From positions 868,001 to 932,000 of the forward strand of contig JAADJZ010000007.1 in the NCBI GenBank assembly GCA_011032825.1: 64,000 bases of DNA. The letters are read 5' to 3'. Numbering within the stretch: position 1 is the first letter of the stretch; each line of letters begins with the position of its first letter. Under the pieces are notes generated by a model. That model saw nothing but the letters and a program-made list of their open reading frames with translations, was not told the DNA's origin and did not search any database. The stretch is from Massariosphaeria phaeospora. Lineage: Eukaryota; Ascomycota; Dothideomycetes; Pleosporales. A program made the position numbers and the translations under genes. Below, in pieces: positions 25,459 through 36,160 of this stretch.

Positions 25459-27000
25459 TCAACAATAAATACTTTCTACCTATTCGCTAGCGTACTTTTT
25501 ACTACGCGCTTTCTTTGATAGCTAAAGTACTGTAAACGCTTTAGCAGCTACTTGCGCTAATTTATTACTATACTCTATTGTGCTACTTATCTAAATTTGC
25601 TTTTGTTTTTGTAATTTTCTTTTTGTTGCTTCTTTAATAGTTTTTTTAAAGCTAGAGATTCGATTGCGCATTAGCTTAACCTAATAGGCTATCTAGTAAA
25701 ACTCTTTAACAAGCTAATTAACTCTATTCTTTAGAAATAATAGAAAGAAACTAAGCTTAGTAGTAATAAGCTTTAATTGCGATCTAAATTCAAGCGTATT
25801 GCTTAGAGTTTTTAACTGCTACGACGTTTCTAGTGCGAAAAGTAGTAGCGAAGTACATAGCTATACTTTAAAACAATTAAAAACTACCTACGCGTTAATA
25901 GAAACTAGTTTTAAAACTTTAAAAGCTTTCTTGCAGTTCTTTGTTGTAAATACTTCAAGAAACGCGTTTCTAAAAGTTAGCAGAAAGCTTTTTTTGTTGA
26001 TATAGAAAACGCGCTAGCGCGCTAAGTTTCAAACGCGTTGAGAGTACTTTAGCTTTAGCAGCAAAAAGCAAACTACATTTAGTAGCTAAAGAATATAAAA
26101 TAAATAAGCTAGCATGCAAAGCGTAAAAATCTTGTACTTAAAGTAGTAGTTTTTAAAATTCTAAGATTAGTAGCTTTTATAGCCGTTTAAAATAAGTAGC
26201 TAATACTTTTCTACCTAACGCGCTTTTGTATGCGCGTTAAAATGCTTTAACTATTTAAAACTAAAAGCGTTGTTTGTCTAGCCGTTCTTAGAAACTAAAA
26301 GCTTTTAATTGCTAGGTATAAAGTTCTTTTCGTACTATGCTAAAATGTAAACGCGCTTTTTGTAGATAATAAATAGCGAGATTGCGTACTCTACGGCGCA
26401 AATGCTTTAGATAACTATTACCTACTTTTAATTGCCTAGCTAGATAAAATTAAGTTGAGTACGTTTTTAAAAGCTTGTAACAACTTTTATAAACTTAATA
26501 ACACTTATTTAAAAGCTAGTTTTGTTAAAGTTGTGTATATTATTATTCTAGATGCTGTACTTAGCTTTGGTATTCTCAACAAGCTTAAACTACGCGCTAA
26601 TTACTTTAAAATCTTTTTATTGTATTCTTTGCTAATTCTTTGCTTAATTAAAAGCTATTTTAAGCTCGCTTAAACGCGTTACAAATTTCTTAGCCTAGTC
26701 TTTACCTACTAGCTTTTTACTTTGCGTAGCTACTAGTTTATTTTCTATATCTCTTACTTTAGACAGCTAGAAAGCAAATTCTCGCAAATCAAAGTTAAGA
26801 ATATATTAGATAATCGTTTGCTCTTTAGTTGTAGTAAGCTTTGAAAATGTAAATTGTATTTAAGCTTAAAATAAAATTTCTCTAGCGCGTTTAAAAAGAG
26901 TATAGTGTTTAACGTTAAAAGCACTAGCAGCAACTTAATAGCTTTAGAATTAGCTAGAATTATAAGCTTTAAAAGCAAGCTAAAGTTTCTTTTCGTATTA
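25459..27000 (-). pseudogene. Fot1/pogo-type DDE transposase relic 1
   Basis: One minus frame, broken only by transition-type stops, can be followed for about 510 codons. It shows an N-terminal Tc5/CENP-B-like helix-turn-helix region (about 26700-26860), a DDE core with the Asp-Gly-His-x-Ser-His motif in degraded form (Asp now Asn) and the conserved His-Ser-Ser-His...Gln-Pro-Leu-Asp block (about 26080-26140). A C-terminal Lys/Arg-rich segment ends at a TGA at 25459-25461. Length and domain order match full Fot1-like transposases of Dothideomycetes, recognised from memory of the family. Terminal inverted repeats were not found. Confidence 0.8.
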
Positions 27001-28590
27001 GTGTAATAACGCGTTAGTTAGTTGAAACATATTGCGTTAATAGAGAAAGTAGTAGTTTTAGCAAATTTTGTTGAGTTTACTAGTTTGTTGAGTTCGCTAG
27101 TGCTTTACGTTATTTATATACTTTTAAATTTTTGCTTTTACAAGCGTTAATTGCAACTTTAGTTTAAAAGTATTGCTTAGAGTTTGCAACTACTAGAGCT
27201 TGTTGTTAATAAGTAGTAGTAGTAATAGAGTACGCAACTAAACGTTAAAAGCTATTATAACTTGTTTTAAGTTAAATAGAACTAATCTAGCGCTTTGAAA
27301 CTTTTTTTTGAATATTACTAAAAGTAATTGCAGCATTGTAAACGCGTATAAAGTATAATAAAAACTTAAGTTTTGTAATGTAAGTAATTTAGTTGCGTAT
27401 AAAAAATTTAGCTTAGCGCTTATACGCTTTTTTAAAAAAGCAAAACAACTTACATTAAAAAGCTGTAAAAAGTGCGATAAGTACGAAAGCATATAAATAG
27501 TAATAATTTTATTTTTCTTGTAGTATTGCTAGAATTTAAGCGAGTTGTAGCTTTTATAGCTGTTAATTGCGAGTAGTTAGTAGCTACTAACTACTTTTTT
27601 CTTTGTATACTTATTAAAGTGCTTTAACTACTTAAAACTAAGCTTATTTGTTGTTTAGCTATTTTTAGAAACTGTAATAACTTAGTTCTAAAGCAAGTTA
27701 TTTTCTTTGTACTAAGCAAAGAAGTAGTAGTAGCTTTTAAAAATAATAAAAAGTAAAAGAGCTTACTTTGTTGCGTTGATGTTTTGGATAATTGTTGTTT
27801 ACTTTCTATTGCTTTGCTGTATTGCTTTTAGCTGTTTTTATTTCTCTAAAGCTGTAATAGGCGGATGCTTAATAGAATACCTTAGTTGCTAGGCCTCGAT
27901 TAGAGCAATTTCGTACGAGATTGCTTCGCTAACTTTCGGCTAAGCACCGACGAATTCTAGCGTAGCGTAGAAAGTATAAAAAGCTCTTTTATCTTATAGA
28001 TAAAACTGCATTAATTTATTACTTTCTACATTAAAACTTGCTTACTCTAGCAATTTCTTTACAAAAGCTGTAACAACTGCTTTAGTTAATATCTAGCTTA
28101 TTATAAAGCTTGTTTTGTTAAAGTTGTACGTATTTACATTTTAGATGCTATACTTAGCTTTAATATTAGCTACTAAGCTAAACTAGCTTTAGATAACTTC
28201 TAAATTTTTGCAAAGCGCTTTTTTGTAGTTGTACTTGCAATTAAACTTTGTTGTAAACTTAAAACAACGTTTAACAAACTTACTAAGCTAGTTTGTACTA
28301 ATCTAGCCTAAATTGCGCTTTGCGCGCAAAGAATTAGCTATATTAGCTATAGCTACAAGCTTAAAAAGAAATTCTTACGCAACTAGCTTAAGTATATGCT
28401 TAACAACTACTTTCTTTTTAAGCTTAGTTAAATTTATTAAGTTTAGCTTATAATTTGCGCGTAAAAGTTGTTTAGCGTGTTAATTGCTTAGTGTTTTTTA
28501 AAAAACGTTATAAATAGCTGCAGCGCGTTGCAAAAAAAGTATTGCATTTTGTTTAAAAGCTTAAAAAGCATTTTGTATCTAACGTTTTTT
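27001..28590 (-). pseudogene. Fot1/pogo-type DDE transposase relic 2
   Basis: A second, different member of the same family, directly upstream of relic 1 and in the same orientation. The clearest part is 27238-27600: the catalytic Asp-Gly-His-Lys-Ser-His motif is read as N-S-Y-K-S-Y (transitions only), followed by the hydrophobic/His-Ser-Ser-His/Gln-Pro-Leu-Asp block and a segment typical of the post-DDE region with one frameshift. The N-terminal part (about 28000-28590) is only patchily readable. Part of it (about 27800-28000) does not align with the family as I know it and may be an insertion. Confidence 0.65.
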
Positions 28591-28834
28591 AAAAAGCTTT
28601 ATTTAGTATTGTTGTTAAAGCATTATGTACATAGGTAGAGTTTAGTAGAAGCTTGGCAAAAGTAGGCAACTCAAGTGTGTAGGCGACTCGCTAGTGAGGT
28701 ATGTTAATAGTTATTTTTTTTTTTTTTGTAAAGTAGTTGGTATGAAGCATTGTAGAAAAAAGTAGTAAAAAAGCGTTTTTTCGAAGAGTTAAGGCGCAAG
28801 TTGATAGTACCGTTAGAAGTAGGTACTTTTGAGC

Positions 28835-29002
28835 GTAGGCAAGGACTTAAGTAAACGCTTAGAGTCCTCGTTGCTTAGTAATAGGCTTCGACGCGCGAGC
28901 TTCCGGCGAAGGCGTAATAGACGCGAAGACCTAGGTAAACGCTTAGAGTTTTATTAGCACACGGTCTGTAGTATCAATGTACCCCTAGTCGTGTCTCTTA
29001 GC
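28835..29002. repeat. Imperfect 84-bp duplication at the island edge
   Basis: The 15-mer GTAAACGCTTAGAGT occurs at 28851-28865 and again at 28935-28949, with further similarity on both sides that differs mostly by transitions. The first copy is also flanked by AGGACT...AGTCCT, which can form a short stem. No coding potential is seen. Confidence 0.6.
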
Positions 29003-29039
29003 TACGGTCTGTGGTATCAATGTACCCCCAGTCGTAGCT
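28959..29039. repeat. Two tandem hairpin-forming units, 43-bp period
   Basis: Unit 1 (28959-28994) and unit 2 (29000-29039) share the interior GTCTGTRGTATCAATGTACC. Each is enclosed by a perfect outer stem: ACACG with CGTGT, and AGCTACG with CGTAGCT. Inside, CTG can pair with CAG (or TAG through a G-T wobble) and GGTA with TACC around the loop TCAATG. Two outer base pairs differ between the units and both keep pairing. Confidence 0.75.
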
Positions 29040-29045
29040 CTTCTG

Positions 29046-29763
29046 ATTCTCCTTGCTGTCTGTAGTTATCTCATAGCATCGCTATACTATAAAGCTAACT
29101 ACTAATTAGTGTCAGTTTACAGGTGTGAAAGGAAAAAACAAGTGCACAAGTAACTAATCTCTGTATATTAGTTCGTGTGTGTCCTATCTACGATAGGACG
29201 AGATAGTGCTATATACCTTTTCTGAGCTTGCCCTGTGTTTGCTACTACACGCAGTAGTAGTAAAGAAAGCTGCATGCCTGCGCCGTGTGTACGTTACACA
29301 GCACCTAGCTGTGCAGAAGCAAGGGGGTAGAAGCAAGGGGGCATAAGGCTTGCAGAAGTAAGAGGGTACAAACAATCAACGTACACAATCTTTCAAGTCA
29401 ACATGTGGAACTGTTACCATACTAAAGGTGTACGCAAACCATAACGGAGTGGTTTATTTGCATTTTTGAAAATTGAATTAGAATCCATTCCTTGCTGTTC
29501 GACTCAGTTTTCGCAAATCTCCGATACTTGGGATTACCCGCAGGCCAGTTCAACGTTGAAGTGTCCACTAATAACCTCTACAGCATCCTCGTGTCAGCCC
29601 AAGCTCTCTTGACGGGATGCGCGAGGCGAGACTCCGTCTCTGTAGCGGTTACTTCTTGTCGACTTTTGGGCGGTGAATACCAGATGAGACGCTAAAGAGG
29701 TTGCCTAGGGAGATTATAGCCGATGCCTTCATGCATTTTCTTCCACGGATATTCCTTCCCAGG
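29046..29763. other. Transition zone between the AT-rich island and the genes
   Basis: Composition rises from AT-rich to balanced between about 29,050 and 29,460. A perfect short inverted repeat, TCCTATC-TAC-GATAGGA, lies at about 29181-29197. Three copies of a 14-base unit related to AGAAGCAAGGGGGT lie at about 29316-29367. The open stretches here (for example 29184-29375 on minus and 29492-29695 on plus) show no recognisable protein and are not called. Confidence 0.5.
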
Positions 29764-30619
29764 TCAAGTAGCCGTCTTCCATCGCTGCTCATACGCTACC
29801 TTTTCCTTGACAACCTCCCGCAACCATTCTTCAAGATTCCTGCTTTGCCCATCGACATCCATCCCTTCGGCGAGCCCCACCCCGCCTTTCTCCCTACAAC
29901 AAGCTTCTTCCGCCATCTCGCATGCCTCCTCCCACTCTTCATAGCTGAACACACCATCGCTCTCGTTCAGCAAAAGCTTCTTATCCCCAGAGAAGGCGAA
30001 GACGTGCACTGATTTTATCGACTTCGCGCGGACAAGATCGTTGGCAGTTGGGGATAGCAGCGGGGTACTGGGCTGGGTGTGAGCCGCAGGTATGGCGACG
30101 AGGACGGAGGTCAGAATGGTGGAGAGGGGTATCGAGGCGGAGAGGAGCGCAAGGAGGGAGGTGTGGAGGAGATGCGGCAGGATAGCTATACTCTGCTCTT
30201 AGTCAGTAACCAGGTCGTTCCCGCGCAATACAGACAGACATACAGGGTTTACTCCGGTCGACGCTGCTTCTTCAGGCAGACTCCTGATCTGGAGTGTGAT
30301 CTGTACCAGCGTCCGCGGGATGCTTCGCGTGAGGATGATACTGCGCAGCGTGTTGTGGACAAGTGTTTCGAGCTGTCGGTCTTTCGGGCCTGCAGATATC
30401 TAATCAGCGAACAATGCGCGCGAATACTGGACTTGTCTTACTTCCAACGCCGGCAGCGGGTCTCACGTTGACCTCGATCGTGGCTTCCTCGGGCAACTCG
30501 TCTCTCCGCGGCACTTCAATGGGACCGTTCACGGCGCCGATGATCGAGTACCCATGGTGTGTGTAGGTCGCTGAGCCGTCTGCGCGATGGAGATTCGAGA
30601 GTTCAGTTTCCGGGGCCAT
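29764..30619 (-). CDS. rrp46: Exosome core subunit Rrp46 (RNase PH fold)
   Basis: Exons on minus: 30619-30442, 30389-30244 and 30192-29764, giving 250 residues. Introns of 52 bp (GTAAGA...CTGCAG) and 51 bp (GTATGT...GAGCAG, with a CTGAC branch site just upstream) restore one frame. The start is the Met of MAPETEL; an earlier in-frame Met at 30694 is less likely because it would add a tail unlike the family. The N-terminal half shows the RNase PH-type beginning (SIIGAVNGPIEV) and a GVGSPKDRQLE junction. The middle has the conserved helix with PRTLVQITLQ. The C-terminal part is acidic. Rrp46 is a non-catalytic member of the six-subunit ring of the RNA exosome, acting in nucleus and cytoplasm in 3' RNA decay and processing. 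It shares a 251-bp divergent promoter with pex4. Its stop lies about 300 bp from the AT-rich island. Confidence 0.9.
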
Positions 30620-30870
30620 GTTCAATGCTCGATCGCGTGTCGCAAGCAGTGGAGTGGTGCTTGCAAAAGTTCGCGGGGCGGGAGCTCTGTCCACTCAGCG
30701 GCCGCAGCTCCAGCCGAGGCGGTGCGGTCATCGCACTCGGGTAGTCGTGCAAACCCCAAGCTTAAGCTCCAGTCCAGTTCAGTTCAGTTCCCGACGCGCA
30801 AACTGTGAAACGACAAACCTGCCATACCCTCAGTTATCTGTTACGCAGAAGTTTGCATAGGAGAAGAATC

Positions 30871-31480
30871 ATGGCGAGCTCGTCGCGCAACCAAACACCC
30901 ACCAAGCGCCTCCTCACCGAACTCCAAACATACCAGTCCGACCCCAACGACGCGCTGCTGGAACTAGGCCCCGTAGACGACAATGAGCTGATGCATTGGC
31001 GGGCGGTGATGAAGGGCGTGGTCGGCACAGCATACGAAGGTACACCTCCACCCATCCATCCCATCCCATCCCAATCCCGGCGCATCGCTCTACCCACACC
31101 GCCTCTACCTCCCCCTCTCCCCCATCTCCATACCTACTAACGCCCACCCCCCAGGCGGCCGCTGGCTCCTCGACATCCACATCCCCACCGCCTACCCCAA
31201 CAGCGCGCCCACAATCCGCTTCATCACGCCCATCTGCCATCCGAACGTCGACTTCAAGACAGGCGAGATATGCCTCGACCTGCTGAAGACGTCGTGGACC
31301 CCCGCGTACACCATCACCACGACGCTGACGTCGGTGCACCAGCTGCTCACGAGCGCTGAGCCGGAATCGCCGCTGAATGTCGATGTTGCGCAGTTGCTGC
31401 GCCAGGAGGACTATGTGGGCGCTGAGTCGCTGATACGGTTTTATACCGAGACGGAGAGGTATGATGGACGGCGGCGGTAG
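30871..31480 (+). CDS. pex4: Peroxisomal ubiquitin-conjugating enzyme Pex4
   Basis: Exons 30871-31039 and 31155-31480, 164 residues. The 115-bp intron (GTACAC...CCCCAG) is very C-rich. The UBC fold is complete, with ICHPNV, the active-site Cys96 in GEICLDLL and the following TSWTPAY. The wording of the N-terminus (TKRLLTELQTY) and of the SLIRFYT end fits fungal Pex4 better than other E2 enzymes. Pex4 is recruited to the peroxisome membrane by Pex22 and mono-ubiquitinates the import receptor Pex5 for recycling. The ATG lies in the context AATCATGG. It shares a divergent promoter with rrp46. Identity as an E2 is certain; the Pex4 assignment is strong but by eye. Confidence 0.9.
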
Positions 31481-32521
31481 GAGGGGGGCGCCGGATGGGG
31501 ATGAGGAAGGGGAAGGAAGGCAAGAATATGTTGGAAGAGGGTTTGGTGTGCGTGGGCGTTGATGGTGGTGTCTTTGGGTAGGATTATATCATTGCCTAAG
31601 ACTTGGGCATAAAGGGAGGAGTTTTACACGGAATATTCGCACGCACTACCTTTACCGTATATACAATACACGCATAGCGGCGTCTACAAAGAAGTACTGG
31701 AATCCGTTGGTCTCTGGGGAGTGCTACGCGAACATGGTAGATCATACAGGTTTGACGCACCGCACGGCGCAAGCCCAATTGCTTTACTCGCATAGAAGTG
31801 GGGATTTTGTTTGAGTCCCTACCTACTTCTAGTACACTTCTACCAGTCCAGATAGCCCATCTTCAAAGTGAATGCGCCCATCACGTGATTCTCGTGGAAT
31901 GGATATCGGGTATCCGCACCCCGCTAGGGGTTGCACTAGGTATATGCTAGTGGTACTCGGTGCCAGTGACAAGCGAACTATATATATTCCATGGCTCGGG
32001 GTTTGAAGAAACAAATACAAATGGCGTGATTATTGAGCGGCCCGAGAATGATTCTAGCGACGCAAGTGCCCAATTCAGCCAGCCCTATGAAAATCCTTAG
32101 CCTAGTCTTATAACGCCTTTTAACATGCGGTTTCGCTTGCCACAACATGGCATTGCGTTCCGTGGCCCTATCACCATAACGCCAGATACTTAAAATCTGC
32201 ACCCGATGCTCTTTTGAGAAATGTATTGTGGAGAAAAAATGTTGCACGCGATGCAATCCAGCTCTGGTGCTAGTAGTCCGGTGACGCACATGCGTGCGCC
32301 ATTCCAGCTGCATGGTAGACAGCCACCATGACCCGGATCTTGACTGAGACTAGAACGCAGTGCTTGATGCAATAGTTTGCGGAGGGAGTCTAGACGCACC
32401 CGCGCGGTCAAGTGGCGCATCACATGGCTGCTAGGAACGTCTGTTCGGAACACGGCATTTAGTGGCTGGTGTTGTGACGTGTTCTGGTGGCTTTTGGTCG
32501 TCTGATGGTGGGCTGAGTTCT
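31481..32521. other. Gene-free stretch after pex4
   Basis: About 1 kb with no supported coding region. Open stretches on minus (31596-31793, 31829-32020, 31978-32543) overlap one another in different frames and show no domain. The first part should hold the pex4 3' end. Confidence 0.5.
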
Positions 32522-33046
32522 TCACCCTCCAGTGACTACCCATTGTTTTCGACGCCAGCCGTTACTCGAGGTGGTGACTGTACCATGAAGAATCGATGGG
32601 TGACCGGGCATACTGTTCGTCGAGACGCGGCGTGTGTATGGTACTGTTGAGTTCTCAGATGGGTTGGCGGCGGGTGGACAGCATGAGTGTCTTCGGAGTG
32701 TTGGAAGAGGATACAGACTGGGGTCGTATGGTCCAGGAAGAGGTTGAGGAGGCCCAATCCAAGGATATATAGGTCTGAAAGTCGGCGGGAGTTGGTGATT
32801 GCATCGTGGTGGACGACACGGATCAATTTTTTCTCTTGGTATTTGACATAATCCCGGGTTCCTCTCTTTCAATTGTTCGAATTGCGTTCCTCTCCTTCTC
32901 TTGCTTCTAAAAAAACAGAAGACCGCCCATCGTACAGCAGTCCCTAATACTAGCACCAACAGCACTATCTGAGACAGCGGAGAGTAGGCGTTTGAGGTTG
33001 AGGGTGATGTACGGACGAGACCCGTAGGTAATGACTTAGGAGGCAT
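32522..33046 (-). CDS. Probable small single-pass membrane protein, function unknown
   Basis: An uninterrupted frame of 174 residues. Residues about 24-46 are a hydrophobic membrane segment (SQIVLLVLVLGTAVRWAVFCFF) followed directly by a basic RSKRRR stop-transfer. The remainder is proline-rich, with PPTFRPIYPWIGPP and a PLPTLRRHS motif that I recall as conserved in uncharacterised dothideomycete proteins. The C-terminus ends in a Trp-rich patch (GWRRKQWVVTGG). No catalytic motif is visible. It has no close neighbour on either side. A short intron around residue 70 cannot be excluded. It is called because one frame combines a membrane segment with the recalled wording; a chance frame remains possible. 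Confidence 0.55.
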   Translation of the reverse strand: MPPKSLPTGLVRTSPSTSNAYSPLSQIVLLVLVLGTAVRWAVFCFFRSKRRRGTQFEQLKERNPGLCQIPREKIDPCRPPRCNHQLPPTFRPIYPWIGPPQPLPGPYDPSLYPLPTLRRHSCCPPAANPSENSTVPYTRRVSTNSMPGHPSILHGTVTTSSNGWRRKQWVVTGG

Positions 33047-36000
33047 GAGCGGAAAATAGGAAGAGACGCGATTTGAGCTTTAAGAGGATCGACTTTGCAT
33101 ATGGAAGGGTGTGGAGTGATGCAAGTAACCGGCTCTACCACCAGTCAGTGGAGGGGAACAGGCGCCGCTTTCATACGACTCACATTGAAGACGGGAGAAC
33201 GGGTGGCGTAAGCACTAGGAACACTATGCTCCGGTCGAGGTCAGCAAAGACATGCGGGTATTGTTCTGCTGGATTAGCACATGGATTTAAATATGACGGG
33301 CGGCGAGCTTTCAGGTGCCATCTGCATCGTTTGAAGCGCCCCTCATCGAAGCAGAGACCTCGCCGCGATGGCAGCGTGGCAATGGCACCTGTCAGAAGGT
33401 CTCAAGTACTATGCGCCAGTGCCTTAAAGCATGAAGGCCAGCTCTCCTCACGGAGGGTCATCGCGGAGACAAAGTGAAGCATTTCCTTAATCGCCGCAAC
33501 AGTTCGTGATTTTCAGCTGCGACAATCGCGCCCCCCGACGATATACAGGATAAGGTTGCTGGGGTAGTCCGGATACAGCATGGTCTTTGCCGGCCTCAGC
33601 AGCGTCGGGGGTCTTGGAATGGAGTTGGGGAAGCGTCTTCAGCTGAAGCACGAACGTTGGCGTCTGGAGTGGCGGCCGTCGGTGCACGTGCCCGCTTCCA
33701 GACCTCGGGATCAGTGGCCGAGATCCGACAGCAAGGACAAGACGACATCGGCGACGAGCTGGCAACTACCTACCCCAGACCCTACCATTTACTCTCTCAA
33801 CAGCATCCCGCCCGCCACCATACACTATGATCAATTTCCATCTTCGCTTCTGCTGTCAATCGACGCGTAGTGCGCGAAGGTGACGCCCTCAGCTGCACCG
33901 GAGACGCCAACCGAGCTTCAAGCACCTGTCTGCGGCGCTTGCGGATGGATCAAACAGCGTCACAGTGGGCATCCACAGTAAGAGAGCGAGCTCTGGTTTC
34001 TTTGCCTCCACCTCTTAAGCGCTTGCAAAAGCCGCCGTCAACCTGCTTTTTCCCTCATCTTGCGGCATCCCTCTTTTCCCGCTTTTTACGCAATAAAATA
34101 ACTGCTCCTCCCAACATGATGTGCGTGGCCTCTATTACGCGAGACGGTGGCTGCAAGAGGCTACCTGTCTAAAATTACAGCTCCACCAGATCTCGAGGTA
34201 GTCTCCATAACCAGATCTAAGGATCTGGATCGACGGCACTAGTCGACGCCATTGCAAAGGTTTTGGAGGATGTCATACGAGCGCTGTTACTGCCAGATTG
34301 CCGAATTGACACAACTACTGGCTATGTCCTTGGTGAACTAGCGAAGCTCTTGCTCGGGTACTTCAATACCAAGGCGTCATTTGGCGACCCCTCCACCGAG
34401 AACATCCGCACTATTGAAAGTCGCTACCATGTGTCACCGAACATTGGTAGCCCGTCTTGTTTGAAGCTGCAAAATTCGGAGCTTTCACATGAACATTCGC
34501 ATAGCAACACTCGTAGGATTGCCGGATCCCGCTTGCCGACTACCCCATGCAAAAGAGCTACGAAAGTCTGTCATACGAAAACCTTTAGACACGATTCCGC
34601 GGACGGTAAACTTAGACGACAGAAATATTCATTTCTATAGTCTACGGGCACGCCGTGAGCTCAGTCGTACCGCACTCGCCGATCTTGTATCTCCAGCTCC
34701 GCGCTACGTACGTAAGATAGCATTGGATCCATACAAAGTATCCCGACTGGTCTCTCCGTAATTTTTCTCGGCTTCATACACCGCCCATTCGCCTCTTCCT
34801 TTCCGTTGCTCACCCGGCGTTGCCGTTGCCACTTGGGCACGTGAGTGAGCTTGTTGGCCTTTCATGGATGAGTTGGAACATTACGGGTCCCCAAGCCTCA
34901 TTAATCCTCGGAAGAGACCTCTATGTGTGTTCCTTCATCCCTCAACGAGATTGGTCTTACGGTTTGATTTTCCGAGCTTCTAGATTCTCGGTCGAACAGA
35001 AGCACAGGAACAGGAACGAGTCGCGTGCACAGCCACCTTTTGATCCTGCGCAAATCCTTTGCCCCACCAATCGTGTGGCGTCTAGAACCTTGAACTGACG
35101 ACGCCTAGTCGCAACCTCTACGTCGTACGTACCCCTACAATCCTGGTGCACATGCACTTTATCGATCAATCCTGCTGCCTAAGTCCTGTGACTCGGAGCT
35201 TGCCGTCGTTCTACCACCAGAAGGTCGAAAGCTAGTGCAGAAACCACTACCGTCAAGTCCGGTCGCCAGCTACACTACCTTCTTCCCCCGTGGCAGTGGC
35301 GGAATCCTCACCGGTCTCCACTGTGCGTGCGACTTCAGCTACTCAGCCTCCTGTCGTACTATCGGCGTGGACCAACTACCCTGGGCCAACATATCGCAAC
35401 AACCTGTTCAGAGTTTTCATTGTAGCACTGCCTCCAGTCATGCCAATATCGCATACCCTGGACCACGCGTCGCGCAATATTTGCACAATGACTTCCCCCT
35501 TTGATTTTAGATTGGAACCATACAGCATAAATTCAAGAACGGTGAGGCACATAGGCCGTATTCTCCTACTGATGTTTGAATGGTCATATTAGTCTGTCTA
35601 TCAGCTTTACTCCTTCAAACCGGAGCTCCCGAAGATGACGGAGTTCGGGGTCTCCGATGTCCTGTTGATGACATGAAGTGGTCCCTTGCTCAGCGCTGAT
35701 GCCATTTGAGCTGTAGAAAAGTGGTCTACGAGGTTTGTTTGTCAATATGCTCAAACGAGTTATATATGCGTTTGCCTCCTGTAACGCTGTCATATCTGCC
35801 AGACAACCATCGCAAAGACATCAGCACGACACCGATGCTATGTTTGAGTTACCTCCCTCCTCTGTACAGAGTGTACAAGATCCAATACATAATTTGTTCA
35901 AGACGCGTTAGGTCTAGACACTAGCTTGTCTTATAATCTACGTCGTCAGCAGTTCTATGATTGGGATGATCATATATCACTCATATTTTTTGTTTTACAG

Positions 36001-36160
36001 AGTAGAGATTACGCCATCATGTCCACATTATCTCCTTCTCCCTAACACATCATACTTGCTGACCATTATCAGAAATTGACATGCTTGTGAATCATCACCA
36101 AGTCATCCCCACATCGGACTTTTTATTAACTCCACGTTAACCCCTACAGCTCCCCATCTC
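33047..36160. other. Gene-poor 3.1-kb stretch
   Basis: Composition is ordinary and not AT-rich, but none of the open stretches (the longest at 33073-33477 and 34263-34640 on plus) shows a recognised domain, signal peptide, membrane segment or plausible splice continuation. It may hold long promoter sequence, untranslated RNA or a decayed gene. Nothing specific can be supported. Confidence 0.45.

Noticed and set aside
28959..29039. Hammerhead or other ribozyme as an explanation of the hairpin pair
   Set aside because: The conserved CTGATGA and GAAA core elements are absent.
1..29050. Mitochondrial or bacterial origin of the AT-rich block
   Set aside because: The content is decayed nuclear retrotransposons with LTRs and target duplications; no mitochondrial gene is seen.
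29184..29375. Cys-rich 63-codon stretch at the island edge, considered as an effector-like gene
   Set aside because: No signal peptide, low-complexity transition-zone sequence and no family pattern.
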